A DNA stretch of 64,000 bases from Xanthomonas sp. (GCF_017163755.1 NZ_JAFIWC010000001.1:1-64000), one strand, 5' to 3'; positions 1 to 9,877 are shown, numbered from the stretch's first letter. Made by a program: numbers and translations. The notes: a model not told the origin generated them from the letters alone.

Positions 1-263
1 GGACTCGGGACTCGGGACTCGGGACTCGGGACGGCAGGATGATGTCCCGGGGCAAATCGCTGTCAAGCGATTTGATGCAAAAAGTGCCAGTTTCTTTGAA
101 GAAAAAGCGGTTTTTCTAGCTACGGACCAGCCCATTTTTCTGTAGGAGGGGCTTCAGCCCCGACGCCTTACCGGTAGAGCGTCGGGGCTGAAGCCCCTCC
201 TACAGAACAGCGCAAATGCGGTGAATTTGCGAAAATCCCGAGTCCCGAGTCCCGAGTCCCGAG
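1..263. repeat. Paired inverted heptamer arrays downstream of zipA (site A)
   Basis: Positions 1-32 are tandem GGGACTC units and 236-263 are the inverse unit TCCCGAG repeated four times, so the two arms are inverted relative to each other. Between them lie a GTAG-type REP hairpin (142-203) and a smaller stem (about 54-75, CAAATCGC/GCGATTTG). The right arm ends 2 bp beyond the zipA stop codon. The left arm touches the window edge and may extend further. The same architecture recurs at about 22.9, 34.5, 36.9 and 40.2 kb. Confidence 0.85.
142..203. repeat. REP inverted pair (BIME-like hairpin), GTAG type
   Basis: A 25-bp arm (142-166) beginning GTAGGAGGGGCTTCAGCCCC is followed by its exact inverse complement (179-203). 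The 12-nt centre contains TTACCGGTAG. Each half is itself a small hairpin headed by GTAG, the hallmark of REP sequences mobilised by RAYT (Y1-type) transposases. No RAYT gene is in this window. A second copy with the same central TTACCGGTA lies at 17791-17856. Confidence 0.85.
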
Positions 264-265
264 AT

Positions 266-1003
266 TCACCAGCGCGGCGCCTTCGTCAACGGCGGCGCCT
301 GGTGCTGGCGGTCGTAGGCGCGCAGGTCGTCGCGGATGTGGGCGATGCGCTGGCGGCCCAGCGCGTTGCGGCTGTCGTCCAGCACCACGCCGTCGAGCAG
401 TTCGCCCATGCGCTGTACGGTGGGCAGCATCTTTTCCCACGCGTCCAGCGCGGTCAGCGGCGCCGGCAGGGTCAGAAAGAACGCGATCGCCGGCGTCTCC
501 ATCTCGCGGATGTGCGCCATGTCGAAGCTGCCCGGCTTCATGATGCTGGCCATGCTGAAGATCGGACCGCGTTCCGGGTGGCCTTCGATCAGGCGATGGA
601 ACACGTTCATGTGGCCGAACACCAGGCCGGTCTTTTCCGCGGCCACGACGATGTCTTCGCCGCGCAGCACCTGTCCGGCGCGCGCGGCGACGTACAGCGA
701 GACGATCTTGTCGAAGTCCTGGCTGGGCCGCTTGCCCAGGTCGGTGCCAGCGGCATCGGCATCGGCCTGGGCCAGGCCCAGTTCGGGCTGGCTGGGGGCA
801 GCGTCGCCGGCCGGCAGTTCGTCGAACGCGGCCTGCGGATCGTCGCTGAGCACCGGCTCGCGGCGCGGCTTGGCCGCCGCGTCGGCCGGCTCCACGCGGC
901 GGCCCTGGGTCTGTTTCTTGGGACGACCGAACAGGAAGATCGCCGCGATCAGCAGCAGACCGGCGGCGAGGATGCCGATGCGTAGCATGGCCATGTCGGA
1001 CAT
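266..1003 (-). CDS. zipA: Cell division protein ZipA
   Basis: Inner-membrane anchor that tethers FtsZ at the division site. The 245-residue product begins with a short periplasmic tip and one transmembrane helix (about residues 6-25, rich in L/I/A and followed by RPKKQ). A variable linker follows, then the FtsZ-binding ZipA_C domain (about 110-240, including GQVLRGEDIV and GHMNVFHR). It is shorter than E. coli ZipA because the P/Q-rich linker is reduced. It lies 58 bp downstream of smc on the same strand, a common gammaproteobacterial arrangement in which ligA would follow outside the window. A heptamer array begins 2 bp after the stop. Identification rests on the topology, the C-terminal domain and the smc neighbour. 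Confidence 0.93.
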   Translation of the reverse strand: MSDMAMLRIGILAAGLLLIAAIFLFGRPKKQTQGRRVEPADAAAKPRREPVLSDDPQAAFDELPAGDAAPSQPELGLAQADADAAGTDLGKRPSQDFDKIVSLYVAARAGQVLRGEDIVVAAEKTGLVFGHMNVFHRLIEGHPERGPIFSMASIMKPGSFDMAHIREMETPAIAFFLTLPAPLTALDAWEKMLPTVQRMGELLDGVVLDDSRNALGRQRIAHIRDDLRAYDRQHQAPPLTKAPRW

Positions 1004-1061
1004 TGAGGGGTTACTCCGGCAAGGTTGCGCAGGGGGAATGGATCTTGTCTAGCATGTCACG

Positions 1062-4000
1062 TCAGGCTGCGCCCGCCAAACGCGCCGCTTCCTCCAGATC
1101 GACGCTGACCAGGCGGCTGACGCCGGGCTCGCGCATGGTGACGCCGCTGAGCTGGTGCGCCGCTTCCATCGTCGCCTTGTTGTGGCTGACGAACAGGAAC
1201 TGCACCTTCTCGCTCATCTCCTTGACCATCGCCGCCAGGCGGCCGACGTTGGCTTCGTCCAGCGGCGCATCGACCTCGTCGAGCAGGCAGAACGGCGCCG
1301 GGTTGAGCTGGAAGATCGCGAACACCAGCGCCACCGCGGTCATCGCCTTCTCGCCGCCGGACAGCAGCGAGATGCTGGACACGCGCTTGCCCGGCGGGCG
1401 CGCCATGATCGCCACGCCGGTGTCGAGCAGGTCTTCGCCGGTCAACTCCAGATAGGCGTGGCCGCCGCCGAACAGGCGCGGATACAGCGCCTGCACGCCG
1501 GAATTGACCCGGTCGAAGGTGTCCTTGAAGCGGCCGCGGGTTTCGCGGTCGATCTTGCGGATCGCCTCTTCCAGCGTCTCCAGCGCGGTGGTCAGGTCGG
1601 CGTTCTGCGCCTCCAGGTACTCGGCGCGCTGCGAGGCCTCGCCGTATTCGCTGATCGCCGCCAGGTTGACCGGCTCCAGGCGGCGCATGCGCGCGTCGAT
1701 CTGCTGCACCGCCTGCTCCCACTCGGCCGCGTCGGCCTGCTCGGGCAGCGTGTTGATCACGTCCTCCAGCACGAAGCCGGCCTTGACCACCGCCGCCGAC
1801 AGCTGCTCGGCGCTGAGCACCAGCGCCTGCTGGTCGAGGCGGCGCTGGGCGATGCGCTCGCGCTGCGCCAGCGCCTGCTCGTCGCGCTGCTGGCGGGTCT
1901 GCTCGAACGTGCGCAGTTCGTTGTCGACGCTGTCGAGCAACGCGCGCGCCTCGCCGAGCACGCGGTCGGTGCGCACGCGCTCGCTCAATGCGGCCTGGTG
2001 TTCGGCTTCCAGCGCGTGCACCGGCGAATCGCCTTCGGTCAGCTGCGCGCTCAGTTCGCCCAGGCGCGAATCCAGCTGCCCGCGCTGGCTGCCCATGCGC
2101 TCCAGCGCCTGGCTCAGCGAGGAAATCTGCGCGCGCTGCGATTCCAGGGTCAGCGCCAGCGCGTGCGCGGCGTCGCGCACCCGGCGCGCGGCGTCGCGCG
2201 CCAGGTCGCGCGCCTCGGTGAACTGGCGGCGCTCGCTTTCCAGCTGCTGCCGCGCGCCCTCCAGGTCGCCCATGCGGGTGACCGCGTCTTCCAGCCGCGA
2301 ACGCGCCTCGCGCGCCTGCTCGCGGCTGCTGTCCAGCGTCTCCACCAGCTGCGCGATCTCGCCTTCGATGCGTTCGATGCGGGTGCGCGCGGCATCGACC
2401 TTGCCCTGCTGGCTCTGCAGCTGGCCGGCCAGTTCGGACACGCTGCGATGGGCCAGGTACAGCTGGCGCTGCGCGTCCTCGCGCTGCTGCTCGGCCGCCA
2501 GCAACTGGTCGCGGTAGCCGGCCAGGCGCTGCTCGAGTTCGGCCTCGCGCTCCTGCAGCGCGTCGATCTGCCCGCGCAGGGTCTGGATCTCGCGCTCGCG
2601 CAGCAGCGCGCCCTGCTTGGCCGCGCCGGAGCGCGACACGCGCAACCAGCCCTCGCCCAGGCGCGCACCGTCGCGGGTGATGACCGAATCGCCCTCGCCC
2701 AGCTGCGGCAGCAGGGCGCGCGCGGCGGCCAGGTCCTCGGCCGCGTGCAGCCGCGACAGCAGCCGGCGGATCGCGATCGGGCCCTGCACCTTGGCCGCCA
2801 GCGAGGTCGGCGCGAAGCTGCCGGCTTCCTCGTCGCTGCTGACCAGCGCGATGCGGCCTTCGCCCAGTTCGCCCAACGCGTCGACCAGGGTTTCCGGCGC
2901 CTGGACCAGCACGCCCTCGATCAATTGCCCGAGCGCGCCTTCGACCGCGTTTTCCCAACCGCTCTCCACGCTGAGCCGTTCGCCCACGCGCGCGGCCGAA
3001 TCCAGCCCGCGCGCCTTCAGCCATGCCACCGCCGCGCCCTGCTCCTGGCCCAGCGCGGCCTGCTGCAGGGTTTCCAGCGACGACAGCCGGCCGCGCGCGG
3101 CCTGCGCCTGCTTGCGCACCTCGGCCAGTTCTGACTGCGCGCCGCGCTGCTGCTCCTGCAGCGCCGACACCGCCTGCTTGCGCGCCTCGACCTGCTCGTT
3201 GAGCCCATCCAGCGCCGTCCGCTGCGTCTCGTGCTGCAGCTCGACCTGCTCGAACGCCGCGGCCAGCGCGTCCAGGTCCAGCCCGGCGCGCTCGGCGGCC
3301 AGGGCCTCGCGGCGCCGCTCGGCCTCCAGCGACTGCCGGTCCAGATAGTCGACGCGGGTGCGCTCCACTTCGCCGGCGCGTGAGGACTCGGCCGCGTCGC
3401 GCTGGTGCGCTTCCCAGCGCTGCTGCCAGTCGGCCAGCCTGGCCTCGGCCTCGCGCAGGGCTTCCTGTTTGTATTCGTTGTCTTCCTGCAGTTGCTCCAG
3501 CTGCGGCTCGGCCACGTCGACCGATTCGCGCAGCAGCGCCAGCTTGGCCTCGTCGCCGCTGATGTGCTGGCCCAGCTCGGCCAGCGCCGCCTGGGTCTCG
3601 TCGCGCGCCTTGTGCAGGCGCTGCGACAGGTCGCGCTGGTGCTGGATCTGCTGCTCGATGCGGGCCAGGGTGCTGCCGACCCGGTAGACCTCGGCCTGGG
3701 CCTGGTTCAGCGCCTCGGCGGCTTCCTCGCGGCGCGCGCGCCCGGTCTCGATCCGCGCCTCGGCATCGCGCTGCTCGGCGATGAACTGCTGCAGGCGGGT
3801 CTCCTCCTGGCTCAGCGCTTCGCGCAGGCCCTGCAGCTTGCCGTCCAGGCCGCGGTATTCCAGCGCCTTCCACTGCGCGTCCTTGACCCGGCGCTCTTCC
3901 TGCAGCGCCTGGTACTGCTCGGCCTGCCGCGCCTGGCGCTTGAGGTGCTCGAGCTGCTTGCCGATCTCCTCGCGCAGGTCGCCCAGCCGCTCCAGGTTCT

Positions 4001-4565
4001 CGCGGGTGTGGCGGATGCGGGTCTCGGTCTCCTTGCGCCGCTCCTTGTACTTGGAGATGCCGGCCGCCTCCTCCAGGTACACGCGCAGGTCTTCCGGGCG
4101 CGCCTCGATGATCTGGCTGATCATGCCCTGCTCGATGATCGAGTAGCTGCGCGGGCCCAGGCCGGTGCCCAGGAACAGGTCGGTGATGTCGCGGCGCCGG
4201 CACTTGGTGCCGTTGAGGTAGTAGCTGCTGCTGCCGTCGCGGCTGACCTGGCGCTTGACCGAGATCTCGTTGAACGAGGCGTACTCGCCGGAGATGGTGT
4301 GGTCGGAATTGTCGAAGATCAGTTCCACCGTGGCCTGCGACACCGGCTTGCGCGCCGAGGAGCCGGAGAAGATCACGTCGGTCAGCGAATCGCCGCGCAG
4401 GCGGCTGGCCGAACTCTCGCCCATCACCCAGCGCACCGCGTCGATGATGTTCGACTTGCCGCAGCCGTTCGGACCGACGATGCCGGTCATGTTGGTCGGC
4501 AGGTGCAGCGTGGTCGGATCGACGAAGGACTTGAAGCCGGACAGCTTGATGGTGGACAGGCGCAT
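1062..4565 (-). CDS. smc: Chromosome partition protein SMC
   Basis: Structural-maintenance-of-chromosomes ATPase that loops and segregates DNA, normally with ScpA/ScpB. It has 1,167 residues, full length for the family. The Walker A motif GPNGCGKS is at 31-38, followed by long coiled coils rich in E, Q, R and A. A hinge region lies around 530-650. A second coiled coil follows, then the ABC signature LSGGEK near 1068 and Walker B LLDE near 1094. The start ATG at 4565 immediately precedes the conserved IKLSGFKSF. Presence of SMC rather than MukB fits the Xanthomonadaceae. It is likely cotranscribed with zipA. No frameshift or missing motif was seen. Confidence 0.98.
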   Translation of the reverse strand: MRLSTIKLSGFKSFVDPTTLHLPTNMTGIVGPNGCGKSNIIDAVRWVMGESSASRLRGDSLTDVIFSGSSARKPVSQATVELIFDNSDHTISGEYASFNEISVKRQVSRDGSSSYYLNGTKCRRRDITDLFLGTGLGPRSYSIIEQGMISQIIEARPEDLRVYLEEAAGISKYKERRKETETRIRHTRENLERLGDLREEIGKQLEHLKRQARQAEQYQALQEERRVKDAQWKALEYRGLDGKLQGLREALSQEETRLQQFIAEQRDAEARIETGRARREEAAEALNQAQAEVYRVGSTLARIEQQIQHQRDLSQRLHKARDETQAALAELGQHISGDEAKLALLRESVDVAEPQLEQLQEDNEYKQEALREAEARLADWQQRWEAHQRDAAESSRAGEVERTRVDYLDRQSLEAERRREALAAERAGLDLDALAAAFEQVELQHETQRTALDGLNEQVEARKQAVSALQEQQRGAQSELAEVRKQAQAARGRLSSLETLQQAALGQEQGAAVAWLKARGLDSAARVGERLSVESGWENAVEGALGQLIEGVLVQAPETLVDALGELGEGRIALVSSDEEAGSFAPTSLAAKVQGPIAIRRLLSRLHAAEDLAAARALLPQLGEGDSVITRDGARLGEGWLRVSRSGAAKQGALLREREIQTLRGQIDALQEREAELEQRLAGYRDQLLAAEQQREDAQRQLYLAHRSVSELAGQLQSQQGKVDAARTRIERIEGEIAQLVETLDSSREQAREARSRLEDAVTRMGDLEGARQQLESERRQFTEARDLARDAARRVRDAAHALALTLESQRAQISSLSQALERMGSQRGQLDSRLGELSAQLTEGDSPVHALEAEHQAALSERVRTDRVLGEARALLDSVDNELRTFEQTRQQRDEQALAQRERIAQRRLDQQALVLSAEQLSAAVVKAGFVLEDVINTLPEQADAAEWEQAVQQIDARMRRLEPVNLAAISEYGEASQRAEYLEAQNADLTTALETLEEAIRKIDRETRGRFKDTFDRVNSGVQALYPRLFGGGHAYLELTGEDLLDTGVAIMARPPGKRVSSISLLSGGEKAMTAVALVFAIFQLNPAPFCLLDEVDAPLDEANVGRLAAMVKEMSEKVQFLFVSHNKATMEAAHQLSGVTMREPGVSRLVSVDLEEAARLAGAA

Positions 4566-4746
4566 GGGGCAGGCAATCCAGGCAGTGCGGCCGGCGTGCC
4601 GGCGACGGCTGCCGCTAATGAATATCCAGGTGAGGTACTACTTCCAAGCCATTGATACCACTGCGGTTGAATGGACGGGAAAGTGGTACGGATCGGTGAG
4701 TATAGCGGCACCGGCCGGCCGCGGGGCCGGCACCGGGCGGCGCAAA

Positions 4747-4776
4747 CGAAACGGGCACCTTGCGGCGCCCGTTTCG
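4747..4776 (-). terminator. Hairpin terminator after rplI
   Basis: CGAAACGGGCACC (4747-4759) pairs with GGCGCCCGTTTCG (4764-4776), 12 of 13 bp, with a 4-nt loop. It starts 23 bp past the rplI stop and is followed on the minus strand by a short T stretch (TTTGCG). It probably ends the rpsF-rpsR-rplI transcript. Confidence 0.6.
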
Positions 4777-4798
4777 GTATTGCTGCGTCGGCCGGGGA

Positions 4799-5248
4799 TC
4801 AGGCTTCGGCTTCGACGACCACCTTGACCGTGGCCTCGACGTCGGCGTGCAGGCGCACCAGCACGTCGTACTCGCCGATGTTGCGGAACGCGCCTTCGCC
4901 CAGCACCACTTCGCCCTTTTCCAGCGGCAGGCCGGCGGCGGTGAACGCCTCGGCGATGTCGCGCGGGCCGACCGAGCCGTACAGCTTGCCTTCGGTCGAA
5001 GCGTTGGCCTTGACGGTCACGCTGGCGCCTTCCAGCTTGGCCGCGCGGGCCTCGGCGTCGGCGTGGATCGACTGCGCCTTGGCTTCGTACTCGGCGCGCT
5101 TGGCTTCGAACTCGGCGATGTTGGCGGCGGTGGCCGGCACGGCCTTGCCCTGCGGCACCAGGTAGTTGCGGCCATAGCCCGGCTTGACGTCGACCTTGTC
5201 GCCGAGCCCGCCCAGGTTGGTCACTTTCTGCAGGAGAATCAGTTGCAT
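4799..5248 (-). CDS. rplI: 50S ribosomal protein L9
   Basis: Large-subunit protein that binds 23S rRNA near the L1 stalk. The 149 residues match the usual bacterial L9 length. The N-terminal domain carries the family signature ([19 protein letters not shown], residues about 12-30), a long connecting helix rich in A, E and K follows, and a C-terminal rRNA-binding domain ends in VVVEAEA. It is the third gene of rpsF-rpsR-rplI but is separated from rpsR by about 195 bp that contains a hairpin. Its expression may therefore differ from that of S6 and S18. Confidence 0.98.
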   Translation of the reverse strand: MQLILLQKVTNLGGLGDKVDVKPGYGRNYLVPQGKAVPATAANIAEFEAKRAEYEAKAQSIHADAEARAAKLEGASVTVKANASTEGKLYGSVGPRDIAEAFTAAGLPLEKGEVVLGEGAFRNIGEYDVLVRLHADVEATVKVVVEAEA

Positions 5249-5443
5249 GGTGTTGCTCCGTTATTCGTTAGCGCCGGCCAGGCCGGCGCAACGCTTGCTG
5301 TCCGAATAGGACGGGGATGGGATTGCCGGGAATCGGGAATGGAGCACCGGGAGTGGAAAAATCCCCGCCGAAGCCAAGCTATTCCTTAAATAACCCGCAC
5401 ATGGATGTGCGGGCTCTTTCCGAGGGACTCGGATCAACTCACA
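5249..5443. other. rpsR-rplI intergenic region
   Basis: No open frame here looks like a gene. The region holds a perfect 9-bp hairpin near the rpsR side (5395-5414) and a degenerate GGGAATC-type patch (about 5329-5342, GCCGGGAATCGGGAATGG) resembling the heptamer arrays. No inverted partner arm was found for that patch. Confidence 0.5.
5395..5414 (-). terminator. Hairpin between rpsR and rplI (terminator or attenuator)
   Basis: CCCGCACAT (5395-5403) and ATGTGCGGG (5406-5414) form a perfect stem. On the minus strand it lies 30 bp past the rpsR stop and is followed by TTATTTAAGG. It could partially terminate or act as a processing site between rpsR and rplI. The T-run is weak. Confidence 0.5.
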
Positions 5444-5674
5444 TCAAATATCGTGGTTGTCCGTGTACGGGATCAGCGCCAGGAAACGCGCGCGCTTGAC
5501 CGCCGTGGCCAGCTGGCGCTGGTACTTGGACTTGGTGCCGGTCACGCGGCTCGGCACGATCTTGCCGTTCTCGGTGAGGTACTGGCGCAGGGTGTTGAGA
5601 TCCTTGTAGTCGATCTCCTTGACGCCCTCGGCGGTGAACTTGCAGAACTTGCGACGACGGAAGAACTTGGACAT
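5444..5674 (-). CDS. rpsR: 30S ribosomal protein S18
   Basis: Small-subunit protein that pairs with S6 on the 30S platform. The 76 residues match the usual bacterial length. The basic N-terminus ([13 protein letters not shown]) and the conserved core ([19 protein letters not shown], then [20 protein letters not shown]) are diagnostic. It starts 11 bp after the rpsF stop. priB, which lies between these genes in enterobacteria, is absent. Confidence 0.98.
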   Translation of the reverse strand: MSKFFRRRKFCKFTAEGVKEIDYKDLNTLRQYLTENGKIVPSRVTGTKSKYQRQLATAVKRARFLALIPYTDNHDI

Positions 5675-5685
5675 GGCAGTGCTCC

Positions 5686-6120
5686 TTAAGCGGCTTCGGC
5701 GGCGTCGCCGTCGGTATCGGTGGCAGCGACGGGCGCATCGCCCTCATCGTCGTCGCGACGACGGCGCTCACCGCGCTCGGGCTTGTCGCCCTTCTCGTCC
5801 TTGCTCTTCATGATCAGCGACTGCTCGGTGTCCGGGCCGTCGCGCTTGATCACCAGGTGGCGCAGCACCGCGTCGTTGAAGCGGAAGCTCTCGACCAGCT
5901 CGCTCAGGATGGCCTGGTCCACTTCGATGTTGAGCATGACGTAGTGGGCCTTCACCAGGTTCTGGATCGGGTACGCCAGCTGGCGGCGGCCCCAGTCTTC
6001 CAGGCGGTGGATGGTGCCGTTGCCGCCCTCGACCAGCGACTTGTAGCGCTCGATCATGGCCGGGACCTGCTCGCTCTGGTCCGGATGGACCAGGAACACG
6101 ATTTCGTAATGACGACTCAT
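5686..6120 (-). CDS. rpsF: 30S ribosomal protein S6
   Basis: Small-subunit protein, partner of S18. The chosen start at 6120 gives [19 protein letters not shown], the canonical S6 beginning. An upstream in-frame ATG would add 46 residues unlike S6. A GAAAGG element precedes the start. The product is 144 residues: the ferredoxin-like S6 fold covers about 1-100, followed by an acidic and basic tail with [14 protein letters not shown] and an A/D-rich end. Such charged tails are variable between species. It heads the rpsF-rpsR-rplI group. Confidence 0.97.
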   Translation of the reverse strand: MSRHYEIVFLVHPDQSEQVPAMIERYKSLVEGGNGTIHRLEDWGRRQLAYPIQNLVKAHYVMLNIEVDQAILSELVESFRFNDAVLRHLVIKRDGPDTEQSLIMKSKDEKGDKPERGERRRRDDDEGDAPVAATDTDGDAAEAA

Positions 6121-6529
6121 GTGGTTGTACCTTTCGGATGTGGCCCGAGGGCCGGACAGCCCCCCGTGAGACCCGGACTGGGTGCGGTGGGGCAAGGGTT
6201 CCCGCCACGACGGGCGCAGGAAGCCGGAAAGTATGGCAGCGCAGGCGGCGCGCCGCAAGGACCGGGGTTACGCTCGCCCAATGCAGCCCGTAGCCTGCTG
6301 ACCGCAGCGCGACCGAGATCGCCACTCCAGGCCGCCGTCGGTTTTGCGACACTGGCCAGGTGAATCCCCTTTCCCTTGCCATCTCGAGCGCCGCGGCCAC
6401 TGCACGGCGGCCTTCCCTGCCCGCTCCCGCAGGCCGCGAGCGCGTGCCCAGGCCCGCACGGAAGGGTCGCACCGCAAGGGACGCTGCGCCGCATTGCCCG
6501 CTGCGCGCCCCGCCCGCAGGACTCGCCCA
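6121..6529. other. Divergent intergenic region between rpsF and the PPTase gene
   Basis: About 410 bp without a convincing gene. Next to rpsF, the leader contains a small hairpin (6142-6153, GGCCCGAGGGCC). It could belong to the S6:S18 autoregulatory leader known in other bacteria, but the diagnostic bulge cannot be verified by eye. A frame open from a TTG at 6344 runs into the PPTase, but its first 62 residues are arginine/proline-rich and look untranslated. Confidence 0.4.
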
Positions 6530-7321
6530 GTGAGCGCCGACCTGCTCGCCAGCCCCTCTGGCACCCATGCCGGCCAGCCGCTGCGGCTGGACCTGCCGCC
6601 AGCGGTTGTCACGGCCCTGCGCAGCGCGCGGCGCTACCTGCTGGACAACGGCATGCCGCTGTACGCGCTGGCCTTCGATGCCGGGCGCTTCCAGCCGCAG
6701 GCCTTCGCCGCCGCGGCGATCGCCTGCCCGGACAGCGTGGCGCGCAGCGTGCGCAAGCGCCAGGCGGAGTTCCTGTTCGGGCGCTTGGCCGCGCGGCTGG
6801 CGCTGGGCGAGGCGCTCGGCTCGGCGCAGGCGCAGGCCGAGATCGCGATCGGTGCAGCGCGCGCACCATGTTGGCCGGCCGGCAGCCTGGGCAGCATTTC
6901 CCACAGCGACGGCTGCGCGGCGGCAGTGGCGCTGCCGGCCAGCCAGGCCCGTGGCATCGGCATCGACCTGGAACGGCTGCTCGCGCCCGCCGCGCGCGAG
7001 GCCGTGCTGGGCGTGGCGATCGATGCGGCGGAGGCGGCCCTGCTGGCGGCGGCTGCCGACGCGCAATGGCCGCACGATGCGTTGCTGACCGCGCTGTTCT
7101 CGGCCAAGGAAAGCCTGTTCAAGGCCGCGTTCGGTGCGGTCGGGCGTTATTTCGACTTCGCCGCGGCCCGCGTGTGCGCGGTCGATCTGGGGCAACAGCG
7201 CTTGCGCCTGCGGCTGACCGAGACGCTATGCGCGCAGTTCGTCGAGGGACAGGTCTGCGAGATCGGCTTCAGGCGCCTGGACCTGGATCCGCAGCTGGTG
7301 CTGACCCACTACGCGTGGTGA
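6530..7321 (+). CDS. 4'-phosphopantetheinyl transferase (EntD/Sfp superfamily)
   Basis: Transfers phosphopantetheine from CoA to carrier proteins of fatty-acid, polyketide or nonribosomal peptide synthases. I chose the GTG at 6530 (VSADLLASPS), giving 263 residues; a TTG at 6344 would add an implausible extension. EntD-type motifs are all present: KRQAEFLFGR (77-86), the SISHSDG segment (122-128), GIGIDLE with metal ligands D146 and E148, and FSAKESLFKA with K193 and E194. In Xanthomonas this family includes XabA-type enzymes that activate secondary-metabolite synthases. No such synthase is in this window, so its carrier substrate is unknown. It stands alone, convergent with the downstream iscA-like gene. 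Confidence 0.9.
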   Translation: MSADLLASPSGTHAGQPLRLDLPPAVVTALRSARRYLLDNGMPLYALAFDAGRFQPQAFAAAAIACPDSVARSVRKRQAEFLFGRLAARLALGEALGSAQAQAEIAIGAARAPCWPAGSLGSISHSDGCAAAVALPASQARGIGIDLERLLAPAAREAVLGVAIDAAEAALLAAAADAQWPHDALLTALFSAKESLFKAAFGAVGRYFDFAAARVCAVDLGQQRLRLRLTETLCAQFVEGQVCEIGFRRLDLDPQLVLTHYAW

Positions 7322-7336
7322 GCGCGGCGCGTGCGC

Positions 7337-7690
7337 TCAGGACGCGGCGGCGGACGCGTGCTCGGCGGCGGTGGTGAAGCTCTCGCCGCAGCCGCATTCG
7401 GCGGTGGCGTTGGGGTTGCGGAAGATGAACGTCTCGCTCAGACCCTGCCTGGCGAAGTCGATCTCGGTGCCGTCGACCAGCGGCAGGCTGTCGGCGTCGA
7501 CGTAGATGCGCACGCCGTCCTGCTCGAACACCGCGTCGCTGGCCTTGGCCTCGCGCGCCAGCTCGGTGACGTGGCCCCAGCCGGAACAGCCGGTGCGGGT
7601 CACGCCGAAGCGCAGCCCCAGCGCGCCGGGGGTCTGGGTGACGAAACGCTGCACGCGCTCGTAGGCGACAGGGGTGAGATGGATGGCCAT
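7337..7690 (-). CDS. iscA: IscA/SufA-type iron-sulfur cluster assembly protein
   Basis: A-type carrier that delivers Fe-S clusters to apoproteins. The 117-residue HesB-like domain has the three invariant cysteines: C35 in RTGCSGWGH and C99/C101 in AECGCGESF. The rest follows IscA closely ([18 protein letters not shown]-like segment). Its N-terminus starts directly with the domain. It is not in an isc or suf cluster, so naming it iscA rather than erpA or sufA is a similarity judgement. It is divergent from asnS, and a TATAAT -10 box lies on its strand at 7720-7725. Confidence 0.85.
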   Translation of the reverse strand: MAIHLTPVAYERVQRFVTQTPGALGLRFGVTRTGCSGWGHVTELAREAKASDAVFEQDGVRIYVDADSLPLVDGTEIDFARQGLSETFIFRNPNATAECGCGESFTTAAEHASAAAS

Positions 7691-7719
7691 GCGTAGGACT
7701 CCGGGGACTGCGAACGATC

Positions 7720-7725
7720 ATTATA
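7720..7725 (-). promoter_or_regulatory. Putative -10 box of the iscA-like gene
   Basis: The plus-strand ATTATA reads TATAAT on the minus strand, a perfect sigma-70 -10 hexamer 30 bp upstream of the start codon. The matching -35 at 17-bp spacing (ACATCG) is poor, so an activator may be needed. Confidence 0.5.
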
Positions 7726-7830
7726 GAAGCAAGCCGCGCGGCCGATGTCCGCCGACGCCTCGCAAGCGCCGCTGTTCAGCCAGTACACTTGCCTGTCCCA
7801 TATCGAGTCGCTGCGGCGAGGATTCAAGTC

Positions 7831-9231
<1,401 letters not shown>

Positions 9232-9253
9232 TGCACCCTTGCGAGATCGCCGC

Positions 9254-9559
9254 ATGATCCTGTTCTTCGCCCTGTGCTTCGTCGGCGTGGCGATCGCCGG
9301 CTTCAGCGCGTTCGTGATCTTCTGGCCGCTGACCCTGGTGCACATCCGCGACCGGCATCCGGCGCTAGTGGCCGCCTTCGGCGTCGGCGCCTTCCTCAAG
9401 CCGGTGGCGCTGGGCTGGCTGCTCGCGCGGCGCTACCGCCCGCTCGGCGACCGCTCGCTGTCCGGGCTGGCGACGCCGGCCTGGCTGTCGCTGCTGACCA
9501 TCTTCTTCGGCCTGGGCATGGCGGCCCTGCTCTGGCTGCTTTCCCGGGTGACCGCATGA
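9254..9559 (+). CDS. Small predicted inner-membrane protein
   Basis: Not recognised. The ATG at 9254 gives 101 residues, almost entirely hydrophobic. Three membrane segments are visible: about 2-25 (ILFFALCFVGVAIAGFSAF), about 42-60 (VAAFGVGAFLKPVALGWLL) and about 78-98 (LSLLTIFFGLGMAALLWLL). A TTG at 9239 would add five residues. It starts 22 bp after asnS and overlaps the next gene by ATGA, so the two are probably translationally coupled. Codon use matches the neighbours. Confidence 0.7.
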   Translation: MILFFALCFVGVAIAGFSAFVIFWPLTLVHIRDRHPALVAAFGVGAFLKPVALGWLLARRYRPLGDRSLSGLATPAWLSLLTIFFGLGMAALLWLLSRVTA

Positions 9560-9870
9560 GCTCACATTCCTCCGCCACCGACCAGTGGTTCCTGGCCAGC
9601 CTCGGCCGCATCCTGGTATGGGCGCGGCTGCGCGTGCGCGAAGCCGGCACCGCCGAGGTGCTGGACAGCGACGGCAACACCCTCAGCTACGACAGCGAGG
9701 ACACCGCCCGCGCGGCGCTGTTCGACGCCGAGTTCGTCGCCTTCGACGGCCTGGACGAGGACGATGCGCTGGCGCGCGGCTTCTCGCTGAGCGAGATTTC
9801 CCCGCCGCAGGCCGACAACGACGCGGCGCTGCGCGAGCGTATGACCCAGACCCTCGGCACGCGCGCCTGA
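9556..9870 (+). CDS. Hypothetical acidic protein
   Basis: Not recognised. The 104-residue product has no signal peptide and is strongly acidic in its second half (FDAEFVAFDGLDEDDALAR). The N-terminal part is predicted mixed alpha/beta (WFLASLGRILVWARLRVREA). It overlaps the preceding membrane-protein gene by ATGA, and the next gene starts 7 bp after its stop, so it sits in a compact run of four genes from asnS. The coupling suggests a shared role with the membrane protein, which is inference only. Confidence 0.65.
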   Translation: MSSHSSATDQWFLASLGRILVWARLRVREAGTAEVLDSDGNTLSYDSEDTARAALFDAEFVAFDGLDEDDALARGFSLSEISPPQADNDAALRERMTQTLGTRA

Positions 9871-9877
9871 GCCGGCG

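Noticed and set aside
1-263. CRISPR-like array
   Set aside because: The repeated units are contiguous heptamers without regular spacers, and no cas gene is in the window.
6344-6529. N-terminal extension of the PPTase from a TTG at 6344
   Set aside because: The 62 residues are arginine/proline-rich without family similarity; the GTG at 6530 gives a normal EntD-type length.
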